Positions 26,438-35,758 of a stretch of DNA of 64,000 nucleotides are shown here, in pieces. This DNA is from Anderseniella sp963759095 (lineage in GTDB: Bacteria > Pseudomonadota > Alphaproteobacteria > Rhizobiales > Aestuariivirgaceae), in assembly GCA_963759095.1 (NCBI GenBank), contig CAVWYF010000022.1, positions 62,001-126,000 of the forward strand, given 5' to 3'. The notes under the pieces are model-generated. The model searched no databases. It worked only from the letters and a program-made list of their open reading frames with translations, and was not told the origin of the DNA. Within the stretch, counting starts at the first letter, position 1; each line of letters begins with the position of its first letter. A program made the translations under genes and the position numbers.

Positions 26438-28870
26438 TTAAGACCTCATGTGTGAAGCATCGGCATCAAACAGTGGGTCTTTCTGCGGGCTAGCCTTGTA
26501 GTTTTGGCCGAGAATTTCAATGTCAAATCCATCTGTTTCACCGGCAACATCCGTCGGCACAAAACCGATAGCTACGGACTGGCCTGCCGCGTGGGCGTAA
26601 CCCCCCGAGGTGATCCAGCCGACGCACTTGTCATTGTGATAGATGGGTTCGTCACCGATGACGTCGACTTCATTGCCGTGCACGGTGAACACGGTCATGG
26701 CGCGCTCGCCACCGGTTTCCTTTTCCTTTGCCGCCGCGTCACGGCCAATGAAGTCGTTCTTCGATAATGCGACGAAACGGCCAAGACCGGCTTCGAACGG
26801 GCCGTAGATCGGGCGGTATTCGCGTGCCCATGTTCCCCAGTTCTTCTCCAGACGAAGTGACAGCAGTGCCCGGCCGCCGACCGGCTTGATATTGAACTCT
26901 TCACCTGCCTCCATGATCATGGTGTGCAGCGTGGTGAGGTATTCCGCCGCGACCCAGATTTCGTAGCCCAGGTCACCTGTAAAGCTGACGCGGGCCAGCT
27001 TTGCAGGCACCAGCCCCAGATCCACTTCGCGGAATGACATGAAGGGCAGGGCGCTGGTAGACACATCGGTGTTGGTGAGTTTTGCCAGCAGCTTCTGCGA
27101 GTTTGGTCCGGCGATGGACAGACCGCACATTTCCAGCCCGAAGGCATGCACCTTGACCGAACCGTCATCGGGCAGGTGCTGTTCGAACCAGCGCATATGA
27201 TAGTTTTCCGCCGCACCCGACCCGAATATGTAGAAGCGCTCGTCATCGGCCTTGGCGAGGGAGAAGTCACCGATCAGCTTGCCGTCTTCCTTCAGCATCG
27301 GGGCGAGCGTCATGCGACCTTTGACGGGCACCTTGTTGGCGAGCATGTGTGACAGCCAGCCTTCGGCGCCGGAACCGGTGATCTCGTATTTGGCATAGCC
27401 GGAGATTTCCAGAACACCGACGGAATTGCGCACCGCGCGGCATTCATCTCCAACGATATCAAAGGCTTCGGAGCGCCGGAAGGTAACGGCTTCTTCCGCC
27501 TTTTTGCCTTCCGGGGCAAACCACAAGGCGCTTTCGACACCATAGGAGACGCCGAAGAAAGCGCCCATCGCCTTGAACCGGTCATACAAGGGCGTGGTGC
27601 GCAGCGGCCGGGCAGCGGGAAGTTCCTCATTCGGGAACATGATGCGGAACCGGCGGCCATAGTTTTCACGCACCTTGGCATTGGTGTAGGCCATGTTGGC
27701 ATATGACCCGTAGCGCGCAATATCCATGGCCCATACGTCGAAGCCGGGATCAGCGTCCACGATCCAGTTGCTCAGTGCCAGGCCGACGCCGCCACCCTGG
27801 CTGAAACCGGCCATGACACCGCACGCCACCCAGTAATTCTGCAGGCCCCGGATCGGGCCGATCAGCGGATTGCCGTCAGGCCCGAAGGCGAACGGGCCAT
27901 TGATGATGTTCTTGATACCGGCAGACTGGAAGGCGGGATGATGGGTGAAACCTCGCTCCAGATTGTCGGCAATCTGGTCCAGGTCCGGCGGCAGCAGTTC
28001 GGTGGAGAAATCCCACGGTGCTTCGGTTGGTGACCATGGAATGCCATTGGGCTCATAGGTGCCCATCAGCATGCCCTTGCCTTCCTGGCGCATGTAGATT
28101 TCGCCGTCGAAATCGATGGCATGCACGATCTCCTTGCCGTCATTGGCATTGTTGTAGGCAACAACTTCTTCCATCTCTTCGGTGATGAGATATTGGTGCG
28201 CCATGCACAAAACCGGCAACTCAAGGCCTGCCATGCGGCCCACTTCGCGGCCCCACAGGCCCCCGGCATTGACCAGGTGTTCGCAGGTAACGGTGCCTTT
28301 TTCGGTGACCACGGACCAGGTACCGTCCGGCAACTGGTTGGTTTCCAGCACCCGGTTCTGGCGTACGATCTCAGCCCCGTTGACGCGCGCTGCCTTGGCA
28401 TAGGCGTGTGTGGTCCCTGAAGGGTCAAGATGGCCTTCAAGCGGATGCCACATGGCACCGACGAACTGGTCCTTGTCCATCAGCGGGAAATGTTCCGCCG
28501 CTTCTTCAACCGATATCATGCGGGTGTCCACGCCGAGATACTTGTTGCGGGCATGGGCCATTTTCAGCCAGTCGAAACGGTCCTTGTTGGACACCAGCAT
28601 GACACCGCCGGTGACATGGCACCCGGTCGACTGCCCGGATACCTCTTCAATCTCCTTGTAGAGGTTGATGGTGTATTCCTGCAGCTTGGCCACGTTGGGA
28701 TCGCCGTTGAGCGTATGAAACCCGCCGGCCGCATGCCATGTCGAGCCCGAAGTCAGTTCATCGCGTTCGATCAGCAGAATATCCGACCATCCCTTTTTCG
28801 TCAGATGATACAGAATTGAACAGCCGACAACGCCGCCGCCGATGACAATTGCGCGATAATGCGATTTCAT
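26438..28870 (-). CDS. Dimethylglycine/sarcosine dehydrogenase-like FAD-GcvT protein (copy 1)
   Basis: A protein of 810 residues from the ATG at 28870, first gene of the operon 28870-21586. The layout is the same as its paralogue: FAD-binding IGGGVVGCSILYHL, the FAD-linking His in STWHAAGGF, and a C-terminal GcvT-like folate domain. Methylated glycine, betaine-derived amines or a related compound is the likely substrate. Keeping two divergent copies in one operon suggests two sequential demethylations or two substrates. A longer reading from 28915 would run into the divergent DUF1194 gene and is rejected. Confidence 0.9.
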   Translation of the reverse strand: MKSHYRAIVIGGGVVGCSILYHLTKKGWSDILLIERDELTSGSTWHAAGGFHTLNGDPNVAKLQEYTINLYKEIEEVSGQSTGCHVTGGVMLVSNKDRFDWLKMAHARNKYLGVDTRMISVEEAAEHFPLMDKDQFVGAMWHPLEGHLDPSGTTHAYAKAARVNGAEIVRQNRVLETNQLPDGTWSVVTEKGTVTCEHLVNAGGLWGREVGRMAGLELPVLCMAHQYLITEEMEEVVAYNNANDGKEIVHAIDFDGEIYMRQEGKGMLMGTYEPNGIPWSPTEAPWDFSTELLPPDLDQIADNLERGFTHHPAFQSAGIKNIINGPFAFGPDGNPLIGPIRGLQNYWVACGVMAGFSQGGGVGLALSNWIVDADPGFDVWAMDIARYGSYANMAYTNAKVRENYGRRFRIMFPNEELPAARPLRTTPLYDRFKAMGAFFGVSYGVESALWFAPEGKKAEEAVTFRRSEAFDIVGDECRAVRNSVGVLEISGYAKYEITGSGAEGWLSHMLANKVPVKGRMTLAPMLKEDGKLIGDFSLAKADDERFYIFGSGAAENYHMRWFEQHLPDDGSVKVHAFGLEMCGLSIAGPNSQKLLAKLTNTDVSTSALPFMSFREVDLGLVPAKLARVSFTGDLGYEIWVAAEYLTTLHTMIMEAGEEFNIKPVGGRALLSLRLEKNWGTWAREYRPIYGPFEAGLGRFVALSKNDFIGRDAAAKEKETGGERAMTVFTVHGNEVDVIGDEPIYHNDKCVGWITSGGYAHAAGQSVAIGFVPTDVAGETDGFDIEILGQNYKASPQKDPLFDADASHMRS

Positions 28871-28875
28871 GACCC

Positions 28876-29685
28876 ATGTCCTTGATGAAAATAATCCATG
28901 CAGCGATGCAATCACTTAGCGGTAAGCCAAGTCATGCCTGCAAGCGACAACGGGTTTCGGAACATGGCCCTGTGAGACAGTTTTTTGGCGCATTGACAGC
29001 AGTGCTGATGGTGCTGACCAATGCTGCAACGCACTCAGCCGCAGCCAGTGAGGAAGTTGATCTTGAACTGGTGCTCGCGGTGGATGCATCGGGCAGTGTC
29101 GATGATGCAGAGTACAGATTGCAGTTGTCGGGAATTGCCACCGCCTTGCGTGATCCTGCCGTTCTGCGGGCTATCACAGCAGGCCCACACAAGCGTATCG
29201 CATTGAACGTATTGATATGGGCAGAAGCCCGGCGGCCAAAAGACGAAACCGGCTGGTTTATTCTGGCAAGCAAGGCAGAAGTGGACCGGGTGGCGGCCAT
29301 GATCGCCGCCATGCCGCGCAATCAGGTCGGCGGCACCGGCATTGGTGACGGCGTTGCCCATGCCATCAGGTCGATTGACGACAACGCAATCCTCTCTGAC
29401 CGGCGCGTCGTGGATGTCTCGGGTGACGGCCGCGAGACACCGCCGCGTCAGTATTCAACCATTCTCAGTGAGGCACGCTCCATGGCGATCGCCCGCAATG
29501 TCACCCTGAACGGCCTGGCTATCCTGAATGAAGACAAGGAACTGGATGACTATTATCGCGCGCGGCTGGCCGTTGGCGACGGCAATTTCGTGGAAGTGGC
29601 TCAAGACTACGATGACTTCGCCCGCGCCATGCGCCGCAAGCTGCTGCGCGAGATAGATCCTGATCCGATTGTCGGACTGCGATGA
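28876..29685 (+). CDS. Secreted DUF1194 (von Willebrand A-like) protein, second copy
   Basis: Up to 269 residues. The mature domain begins VDLELVLAVDASGSVDDAEY with a D-x-S-x-S metal site, and ends with the LNGLAILNEDKELDDYYRARLAVGDGNF pattern of DUF1194. The hydrophobic signal lies well inside (FFGALTAVLMVLTNAATHSAAA), so a GTG at 28972 may be the true start; the ATG at 28876 would leave only 5 bases to the divergent gene start. Its function is unknown. A paralogue is at 9819-10562. Confidence 0.75.
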   Translation: MSLMKIIHAAMQSLSGKPSHACKRQRVSEHGPVRQFFGALTAVLMVLTNAATHSAAASEEVDLELVLAVDASGSVDDAEYRLQLSGIATALRDPAVLRAITAGPHKRIALNVLIWAEARRPKDETGWFILASKAEVDRVAAMIAAMPRNQVGGTGIGDGVAHAIRSIDDNAILSDRRVVDVSGDGRETPPRQYSTILSEARSMAIARNVTLNGLAILNEDKELDDYYRARLAVGDGNFVEVAQDYDDFARAMRRKLLREIDPDPIVGLR

Positions 29686-29701
29686 GGAGAGGAGACCGGG
29701 T

Positions 29702-30136
29702 ATGAAGTTGCAAGCCACGTCAGGCCGGGAGTTCCGAGATCGAAAAGTCCGACAGGTGTTCGAGACCTATGACAAACCTGTGCGCGAGCGATTGCTCGAA
29801 CTCAGGGAGATGATCATCGATGAAGCAGGTAGTCATCCCGAGATTGGTGAATTGCTGGAAACCCTGAAATGGGGACAGCCGAGTTACCTGCCTGTAAAAC
29901 CGCGTATCGGAACCACAATACGCATTGGTAGTCATCCGGCTAAAGCCGGCAAGGTTGGCCTCTATTTCAATTGTAACTCGTCACTGGCGGATGACTATCA
30001 GCAGTTGTACCCCGGTATTTTCGAATATGAGGGTCGTCGCGCGATTCTGATTGGCCTGGACGGGCCGGTTCGCGAACAAGCATTGCGCCACTGCATCGCG
30101 CTCGCCCTTACCTATCACCTGAACAAGAAACGGTAA
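29702..30136 (+). CDS. DUF1801 domain protein
   Basis: About 144 residues from the ATG at 29702, preceded by a GAGGAGAG site. The YdhG/DUF1801-like pattern is seen: a helix with VRERLLELREMI, then LLETLKWGQPSYLP, and a conserved YFNCNSSLADDYQQLYP. The family is cytosolic, small and of unknown function, and related to frataxin-fold proteins. It follows the DUF1194 gene by 16 bases and is probably co-transcribed, though no functional link is evident. Confidence 0.8.
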   Translation: MKLQATSGREFRDRKVRQVFETYDKPVRERLLELREMIIDEAGSHPEIGELLETLKWGQPSYLPVKPRIGTTIRIGSHPAKAGKVGLYFNCNSSLADDYQQLYPGIFEYEGRRAILIGLDGPVREQALRHCIALALTYHLNKKR

Positions 30137-30161
30137 GACAGGTTCAGTTTACTGTTTCAGC

Positions 30162-32669
30162 TTATTTGCTCGCCAGTCCCTTGGCCTGCTTGACCCAGTC
30201 ATCGCGCTCGATGCGTCCCTTGAACGACAGCTCATCATCGACGATTGCGATGTCGGTTTTTTTCCAGCTTGCGATCTGGTCGAAATGCCAGAACCCCAAC
30301 TTGTTGAGGGTTTGCTCCAGCTTGGGCCCAACGCCTGATATCAGTTTCAGATCATCGGCCTTGCCGCGGGCTTTCTTGAGCCGTTCAGGGCCGGCTTTAC
30401 GGGCGGCAGGTTTTTTCGCAGCGGGCTTCTTTGCCGCTGCTTTCTTTGCTGCCGGTTTCCTGGCTGCGGCCTTTTTCGCTGCCGGCTTGGCCTTCGCCGC
30501 CGTGCCCGGCACGGTTGCGATAGAGGCAGCTGCCAGTGCCGCCTTGGCGCGTCCCGGGCTTTGGCTTGCCACTGACTTCTTCTTCTTGTCAGACGGCATC
30601 GCGATGACGGGTTCCATCGCCCTGAGGTCTTCTTCACTCAGATGGCACATGATCTTGTGACCATTGCCGAGATCCTTGACGTCCGGCAGGTCCGTTTCGC
30701 AGATCGAACCGATCTTGCGCGGACAGCGGGTCTGGAACGGACAACCCGATGGCGGGTTCATGGGCGACGGCAGTTCGCCTTCCAGCACGATATGCTTCTT
30801 GGTGATGGATGTATCGGCAATCGGCACGGCCGACAGCAGAGCTTCCGTGTAAGGGTGATAGGGCGGTGAATAGATGTCGTCGGTGTTGCCTTGCTCCATG
30901 ATCTGGCCGAGGTACATCACCACCACACGGTCTGCGAGATAGCGCACCACCGACAGGTCATGCGAGATAAACAGCATGGTTGTGCGCCGTTCACGCTGAA
31001 TGTCTGTCAAAAGGCCGGTGACTGCGGCCTGCACGGACACATCAAGTGCTGATACCGGTTCATCGGCGACCACAACCTGGGCTTCGCCGGCAAATGCGCG
31101 CGCGATGCCGACACGCTGTTTCTGGCCGCCCGACAACTGGCGCGGACGGCGCTGGGCGAAGTCACGCGGCAGCTTCACCATATCCAGCAGCTTATAGGTT
31201 TTTTCCAGCGCTTCTTCCTTGGTTTTTGCCACGCCGAACATGCGCAGCACCCGGCTGATCTGACTGCCGACAGTGTGCGACGGATTGAGTGTTTCAAACG
31301 GGTTCTGGAAGATCATCTGCATCGAACCGACCATCTGCGGCGTGCGTTTCTTGACCGGTATCTGGCCGATTTCGGTGCCATTTAGTATAACTTCGCCGCC
31401 GGTGGCGGTTTCAAGGCCCAGCATCACTTTGGCAAAGGTCGACTTTCCACAGCCGGACTCCCCCACGATTGCCACGGTTTCCGCTTCGCGGGCTTCAAAA
31501 TCCAGCTTTTCATTCGCCTTTACGAACCTGGAAGCCTTGCCGGAAAACAGCGCCTTCAGCGACCGGTCGTGAACCTCGTAATACTTCTGCATGTTCTTTA
31601 CCTGCAGAACGGTCTTGCCGAAGTTGACGGCAACTCCTGTTTGGGCCTTTGGCTTGGCTGCTTCCCAGTCGATGCTCAGATATCGCTCGCAGCGGACCTG
31701 ATGGCCGCGATGGGCGGCCACGTCCTGCATCGACAAGGCTTTCACATTGCACACACCATCCTTGAAATGGTCACAGCGCGGGCCGAAATTACACCCCGTC
31801 GGGCGTTCATGTGGCAACGGCAACTGTCCCCGGATCGGGACCAGGGGCCTTGAATACCGGTCAGCACCGGGCAGGGGGATGGAATTGAACAGGCCACGGG
31901 TATAGGGGTGGCGCATTTCGTTGAAGACCTGGTTGACCGTGCCGAATTCAACTGCCTCGCCGGAGTACATCACGGCAATCTTGTCGCAGGTTTCCAGGAT
32001 CAGGCCCAGATTGTGCGAGATATAGATCATCGACGTGCCAAAGCGCTTCGATATGTCCTTGATCAGTTCCACGACACCTGCCTCAACGGTCACGTCGAGC
32101 GCGGTGGTCGGTTCATCGAGCAGCAGCAATTGCGGCTTGGACAGCAGCGCCATGGCAATGACAACGCGCTGCTGCTGGCCGCCTGAAATCTGGTGCGGGA
32201 ACGAATTCATCAGCCGTTCAGGGTCAGGCAGGCGCACCGCGTCCAGCATTTCGATGGATCGCTTGGAAGCCTCTTCGTCACTGATGCCTTCATGGTAGAT
32301 CAGCACTTCGTTGAGCTGTTCGCGGATCAGCATGGACGGGTTCAGGGACGCCATTGGCTCCTGATAAACCATCGAAATGCGCGATCCGCGAATGTCCCGC
32401 AGTTCTTCCTCTGACATGGTACGCATGTCGCGGCCCATGAACTTGATTTCGCCGCCGACAATGTCGCCGTTCTTGCCCATGTACTGCATGATGGCGAGCG
32501 CGACAGTGGACTTGCCACAGCCGCTTTCACCCACAATGCCAACCGCCTCGCCGGGCATGACTTTGAGATTGAAGTCCACCACGGCGGGTATTTCACCGGC
32601 TCTCGTGTAATACGAGATCGAGACGTTGTTACATTCCAGAACAGGCGTGTTCATGTCCGGTGCGGCCAT
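30162..32669 (-). CDS. Fused dipeptide-type ABC ATPase (DppD-DppF) with histone-like tail and helix-hairpin-helix domain
   Basis: An 835-residue protein. Residues 1-330 are a DppD-type ATPase (Walker A GESGCGKST, signature ISGGQQQR, Walker B LLLLDEPTTALD), ending in the peptide-transporter motif CNFGPRCDHF. Residues 345-660 are a DppF-type ATPase (GESGCGKST, LSGGQKQR, VVADEPVSALD). Residues 699-771 are Ala/Lys-rich like histone H1. Residues 772-835 hold a helix-hairpin-helix-like domain (LISGVGPKLEQTLNKLG), of a kind also seen at the end of alphaproteobacterial L21 and NuoE. The fused double ATPase is known in this family, but the tail is unusual. It powers the importer formed with the two upstream permeases. 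Confidence 0.93.
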   Translation of the reverse strand: MAAPDMNTPVLECNNVSISYYTRAGEIPAVVDFNLKVMPGEAVGIVGESGCGKSTVALAIMQYMGKNGDIVGGEIKFMGRDMRTMSEEELRDIRGSRISMVYQEPMASLNPSMLIREQLNEVLIYHEGISDEEASKRSIEMLDAVRLPDPERLMNSFPHQISGGQQQRVVIAMALLSKPQLLLLDEPTTALDVTVEAGVVELIKDISKRFGTSMIYISHNLGLILETCDKIAVMYSGEAVEFGTVNQVFNEMRHPYTRGLFNSIPLPGADRYSRPLVPIRGQLPLPHERPTGCNFGPRCDHFKDGVCNVKALSMQDVAAHRGHQVRCERYLSIDWEAAKPKAQTGVAVNFGKTVLQVKNMQKYYEVHDRSLKALFSGKASRFVKANEKLDFEAREAETVAIVGESGCGKSTFAKVMLGLETATGGEVILNGTEIGQIPVKKRTPQMVGSMQMIFQNPFETLNPSHTVGSQISRVLRMFGVAKTKEEALEKTYKLLDMVKLPRDFAQRRPRQLSGGQKQRVGIARAFAGEAQVVVADEPVSALDVSVQAAVTGLLTDIQRERRTTMLFISHDLSVVRYLADRVVVMYLGQIMEQGNTDDIYSPPYHPYTEALLSAVPIADTSITKKHIVLEGELPSPMNPPSGCPFQTRCPRKIGSICETDLPDVKDLGNGHKIMCHLSEEDLRAMEPVIAMPSDKKKKSVASQSPGRAKAALAAASIATVPGTAAKAKPAAKKAAARKPAAKKAAAKKPAAKKPAARKAGPERLKKARGKADDLKLISGVGPKLEQTLNKLGFWHFDQIASWKKTDIAIVDDELSFKGRIERDDWVKQAKGLASK

Positions 32670-32673
32670 AGGA

Positions 32674-33630
32674 TCAATCCCTCAGCGAAATTTCACGCAA
32701 GCCATCGGCCAGCAAATTCAAACCCAGTACCAGCGAAGAGATCGCAAGGGCGGGCCACAGCATCATGTTCAGACCGTTATAGCCCCACTGGCGCCCGTCG
32801 GAGATCATCTTGCCCCAGTCGGGGTCCGGGGGCGGAAGGCCAAGCGACAGGAAGCCAAGCAGGGCGATGGTGATAATCACGTAGCCCAGGCGCAGGCAGG
32901 CATCCACGATCAGCGGCCCGCGCGCGTTTGGCAAAAGCTCCACCAGCATGATCCACAACGGACCTTCGCCGCGCACTTCGGCTGCAGCAATGTAGTCTCG
33001 GGTTTTCAGGTCCAGCACAATGCCGCGCACGATACGCGCGACCTGCGGTGCTGTTGAAAACGTGATGGCAACAATGATCAGGGCACCGGACACGATTGTC
33101 TTGTCCAGCCCCAGTGCCGTGTTCATCCAGACACCAATATTCGAGTTCGGGCCGAATGCGGTCAGAATTACCAGCAGCAGAACGATCTGCGGAAACGACA
33201 ACAGCACATTGCCGATAAACGAAATGATTTCATCCCACCAGCCGCCGCGATAGCCCGCGGTTACGCCCATGATCATGCCGACCGAATAAGCCACGATAGT
33301 CGCCAGCGTCGACCAGAACAACACGACGCGGGAGCCGTGCAGCAGTCGCGCCAGCAGGTCGCGACCGCGATCATCGGTTCCCATCCAGTGCATCACACCG
33401 TTCTTGTCTTCGGTCAGCATGGGGAAATTGACGACCCCGCGTGTCTGGGCAAGCGGATCCTGCAAGGGCAGCAGGTCAACGAAGATCGCAATTGACACCC
33501 AGAACACCACCAGGAACAGCCCGATCATGCCGACCCAGCTTTCGCGCAACAGGCCAAGGGCTGCCAGGAAACGTGCGAACCCTGTCGCTGTATCAGGTGT
33601 ATCGGTTTGTTCAGCTGTTGTATCTGACAT
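32674..33630 (-). CDS. Dipeptide-type ABC transporter permease (DppC-like)
   Basis: A 318-residue inner-membrane permease with an N-terminal OppC_N segment (WVGMIGLFLVVFWVSIAIF) and the BPD_transp_1 core. The EAA loop is seen as YIAAAEVRGEGPLWIMLVELLPN. It starts 12 bases after the first permease ends, and its end lies 4 bases before the ATPase start, so the three form a tight operon. No binding protein gene (OppA/DppA) is present within the window near it, so the ligand cannot be guessed. Confidence 0.92.
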   Translation of the reverse strand: MSDTTAEQTDTPDTATGFARFLAALGLLRESWVGMIGLFLVVFWVSIAIFVDLLPLQDPLAQTRGVVNFPMLTEDKNGVMHWMGTDDRGRDLLARLLHGSRVVLFWSTLATIVAYSVGMIMGVTAGYRGGWWDEIISFIGNVLLSFPQIVLLLVILTAFGPNSNIGVWMNTALGLDKTIVSGALIIVAITFSTAPQVARIVRGIVLDLKTRDYIAAAEVRGEGPLWIMLVELLPNARGPLIVDACLRLGYVIITIALLGFLSLGLPPPDPDWGKMISDGRQWGYNGLNMMLWPALAISSLVLGLNLLADGLREISLRD

Positions 33631-33642
33631 GGGTCTGTTTCC

Positions 33643-34584
33643 TCAGCTGAACCGGATGCGTGGGTTAAGCAACGTGTATCCAATGTCGGACACAAACTGC
33701 GAAAACACCGCGATGAACACTGCCACCATGGCGCAGGCCTCTATAACGAAGATATCGCCGAACAAGGCCGCCTCGTAGAGCAGCTTGCCGAAGCCTTTGT
33801 AGGAGAAGAACACCTCGGTCACGATAACGCCTGACAGCAGATAGTTGAGCTGCAGGATCATCACCGTAAACGGTGCAATCAGCGCGTTGCGCAGACCGTG
33901 CCGCAGGATAACGCGCCTGTAGGGCAGGCCCTTCAGGATGGCAGTTCGCACATACTGCGATGTCATCACTTCCGCCATGGAGGCCCGGGTCATGCGGGTG
34001 TAATAGCCAAAATTGTAGATCACCAGCACCATCACCGGCAGCACAAGCTGGTTGGCGTCAGCCCATGTCAGCCCGTTACTGAAGGGCGATGTTCCCGGCA
34101 ATATATCCAGCCAGAAAACGAAAATGGCGACCAGGATGGTCGCGGATGCAAATTCCGGGACCGACGTGGTGATAACCGCCAGAACCGTGATGGCGCGGTC
34201 ACGGGGAGATCCTTCGGCAATGCCGGAAAGAACGCCGAGTACCAGGGCGATCGAAACTGTAATTGTGAACACCAGTCCGCCCAGTACGGCTGTGTTAAGC
34301 AAGTGATCCTTGAGCAGTTTGGAAACCGGTGTGGCGAACTGCACCGACTCGCCGAAATCGCCGCGCGCAGCGTTGAATATCCAGGTGAAATAGCGCTGGA
34401 TGAACGGGGCATTATAACCGTTTTGCTCAAGCCACAATAATCGCTGGTCCGGGGTTGAATATTGTCCAAGCACTTTGCCTGCAAGGCTGTATTTATCGGC
34501 TTCAAATGCTAGAAAGAGTAGCAGCGATACAGTCAGCATTATCAGTGCCATCTGTACCAATCGCTTGCCTGCCAATTGCAGCAT
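33643..34584 (-). CDS. Dipeptide-type ABC transporter permease (DppB-like)
   Basis: About 313 residues from the ATG at 34584, where the first membrane segment begins (LQLAGKRLVQMALIMLTVSLLLFLAF). An upstream start at 34713 would add 43 hydrophilic residues unlike the family. The core carries the periplasmic loop and the BPD_transp_1 region with EAA loop (VRTAILKGLPYRRVILRHGL). It is the first gene of the operon ending at 30162. Confidence 0.9.
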   Translation of the reverse strand: MLQLAGKRLVQMALIMLTVSLLLFLAFEADKYSLAGKVLGQYSTPDQRLLWLEQNGYNAPFIQRYFTWIFNAARGDFGESVQFATPVSKLLKDHLLNTAVLGGLVFTITVSIALVLGVLSGIAEGSPRDRAITVLAVITTSVPEFASATILVAIFVFWLDILPGTSPFSNGLTWADANQLVLPVMVLVIYNFGYYTRMTRASMAEVMTSQYVRTAILKGLPYRRVILRHGLRNALIAPFTVMILQLNYLLSGVIVTEVFFSYKGFGKLLYEAALFGDIFVIEACAMVAVFIAVFSQFVSDIGYTLLNPRIRFS

Positions 34585-34897
34585 ATGTCTGTCTTCCCAC
34601 CCTGTTAAGCGCTGCTTGTCAGCGTCTTTCAGTTCCCCCGATGCTGTCGCACAGCATTGTAACTCCGACCGTAACAGCAGGCCGGACGCATCCGTAATGC
34701 TGTAAAGAGACACTTAATTGCCACCAAGCGCCGTAATTCCATTCAACCTTAACGCGTATTTCATCAACTGCAAGTCATTCCGGTTGCCCTTGTGCCACCT
34801 GCCGGGAAAACAGCAAGCGAGCTTTGTGGGTTTGACAATTAGCTGTTAGAACACAGAACTTGTTCGCTTGCCGGCCTGCCAGGACCATGGTGTTCCG

Positions 34898-35701
34898 ATG
34901 AATTTCGCCTCTCTGCCCATGTATGATCTGCCGGAACTTGCCACTGTGACCAGTGCGTGGTGGGCCGGTCTTGCATCGCATATGCAACGCGAAGGAATTG
35001 CCGATGTGCCCGAGGTCTGTGCAACGCCAAAGGATTTTGAACGGCACTGGTGTGCCCCTAATCTTTTGTTCTCACAGACCTGTGGCTATCCGCTGACACA
35101 CCAGTTGAACGGCAAAGTGCAGCTTCTGGGCCTGCCGGTTTATGCCTGCAAGGGATGTGATCGCGACGGGTTCTATTCATCGATGATTGTGGTGCCGGCG
35201 TCTTCAAACCTGTTTTCACTGGCAGACTGCAGAAGTGCGCGGGCGGTTTATAACACTGACGACAGCATGTCGGGGCTGCTGGCCCTGCGCGCTGTCGCAG
35301 CAAGTCACTACACTCATGCTGACCCGTTTTTCAGGTCTCTGTCGCGTTCGGGCGGACATCGCCGTTCGCTGCAGTCGGTCGCCGACGGCAAGGCAGATGT
35401 TGCCTGCATCGACGCAGTGACATTCGCCCTGCTGTCGAGAGTTGAGCCGGAACTGGTCGCGCGCGTCAGGGTGCTGGGGCAGAGCCCCAAAGTACCCGGG
35501 CTTCCCTACATAACGTCACTGACGGCAAGTGCCGAAACGGTAGAGCGATTGCGCACTGCCCTTCGCCATGCAATGGCCGATCCTGCGCTGGGTGATGTTC
35601 GCGCAGAATTGCTGTTGTCAGGCATTACATTTCCCGATCCGGCCCATTACAACGTCATCTTCGACCTCGAAGCAGCGGCAAGCCGGCTGACCCTGGCGTG
35701 A
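34898..35701 (+). CDS. PhnD-like phosphonate-binding-fold protein without signal peptide
   Basis: About 267 residues from the ATG at 34898. The sequence matches the PhnD/phosphate-phosphonate binding fold: MIVVPASSNLFSLADCRSARAVYNTDDSMSG, then SVADGKADVACIDAVTFALL. No signal peptide is visible, so it is cytosolic unless exported otherwise. No ABC permease or ATPase of the phosphonate type is adjacent. It may sense or bind a metabolite rather than feed a transporter, and is divergent from the dipeptide-type operon. Confidence in the fold is good, but in the function low. Confidence 0.7.
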   Translation: MNFASLPMYDLPELATVTSAWWAGLASHMQREGIADVPEVCATPKDFERHWCAPNLLFSQTCGYPLTHQLNGKVQLLGLPVYACKGCDRDGFYSSMIVVPASSNLFSLADCRSARAVYNTDDSMSGLLALRAVAASHYTHADPFFRSLSRSGGHRRSLQSVADGKADVACIDAVTFALLSRVEPELVARVRVLGQSPKVPGLPYITSLTASAETVERLRTALRHAMADPALGDVRAELLLSGITFPDPAHYNVIFDLEAAASRLTLA

Positions 35702-35758
35702 CCAATCGCAGCGCATCTCTTTCCTGTTTTGAAAACCCCCAAGGAGACTACGACTAAA

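Noticed and set aside
28876..28972. Riboswitch or long shared promoter between divergent genes
   Set aside because: The two annotated starts are too close for a structured leader; a later start of the DUF1194 gene explains the spacing instead.
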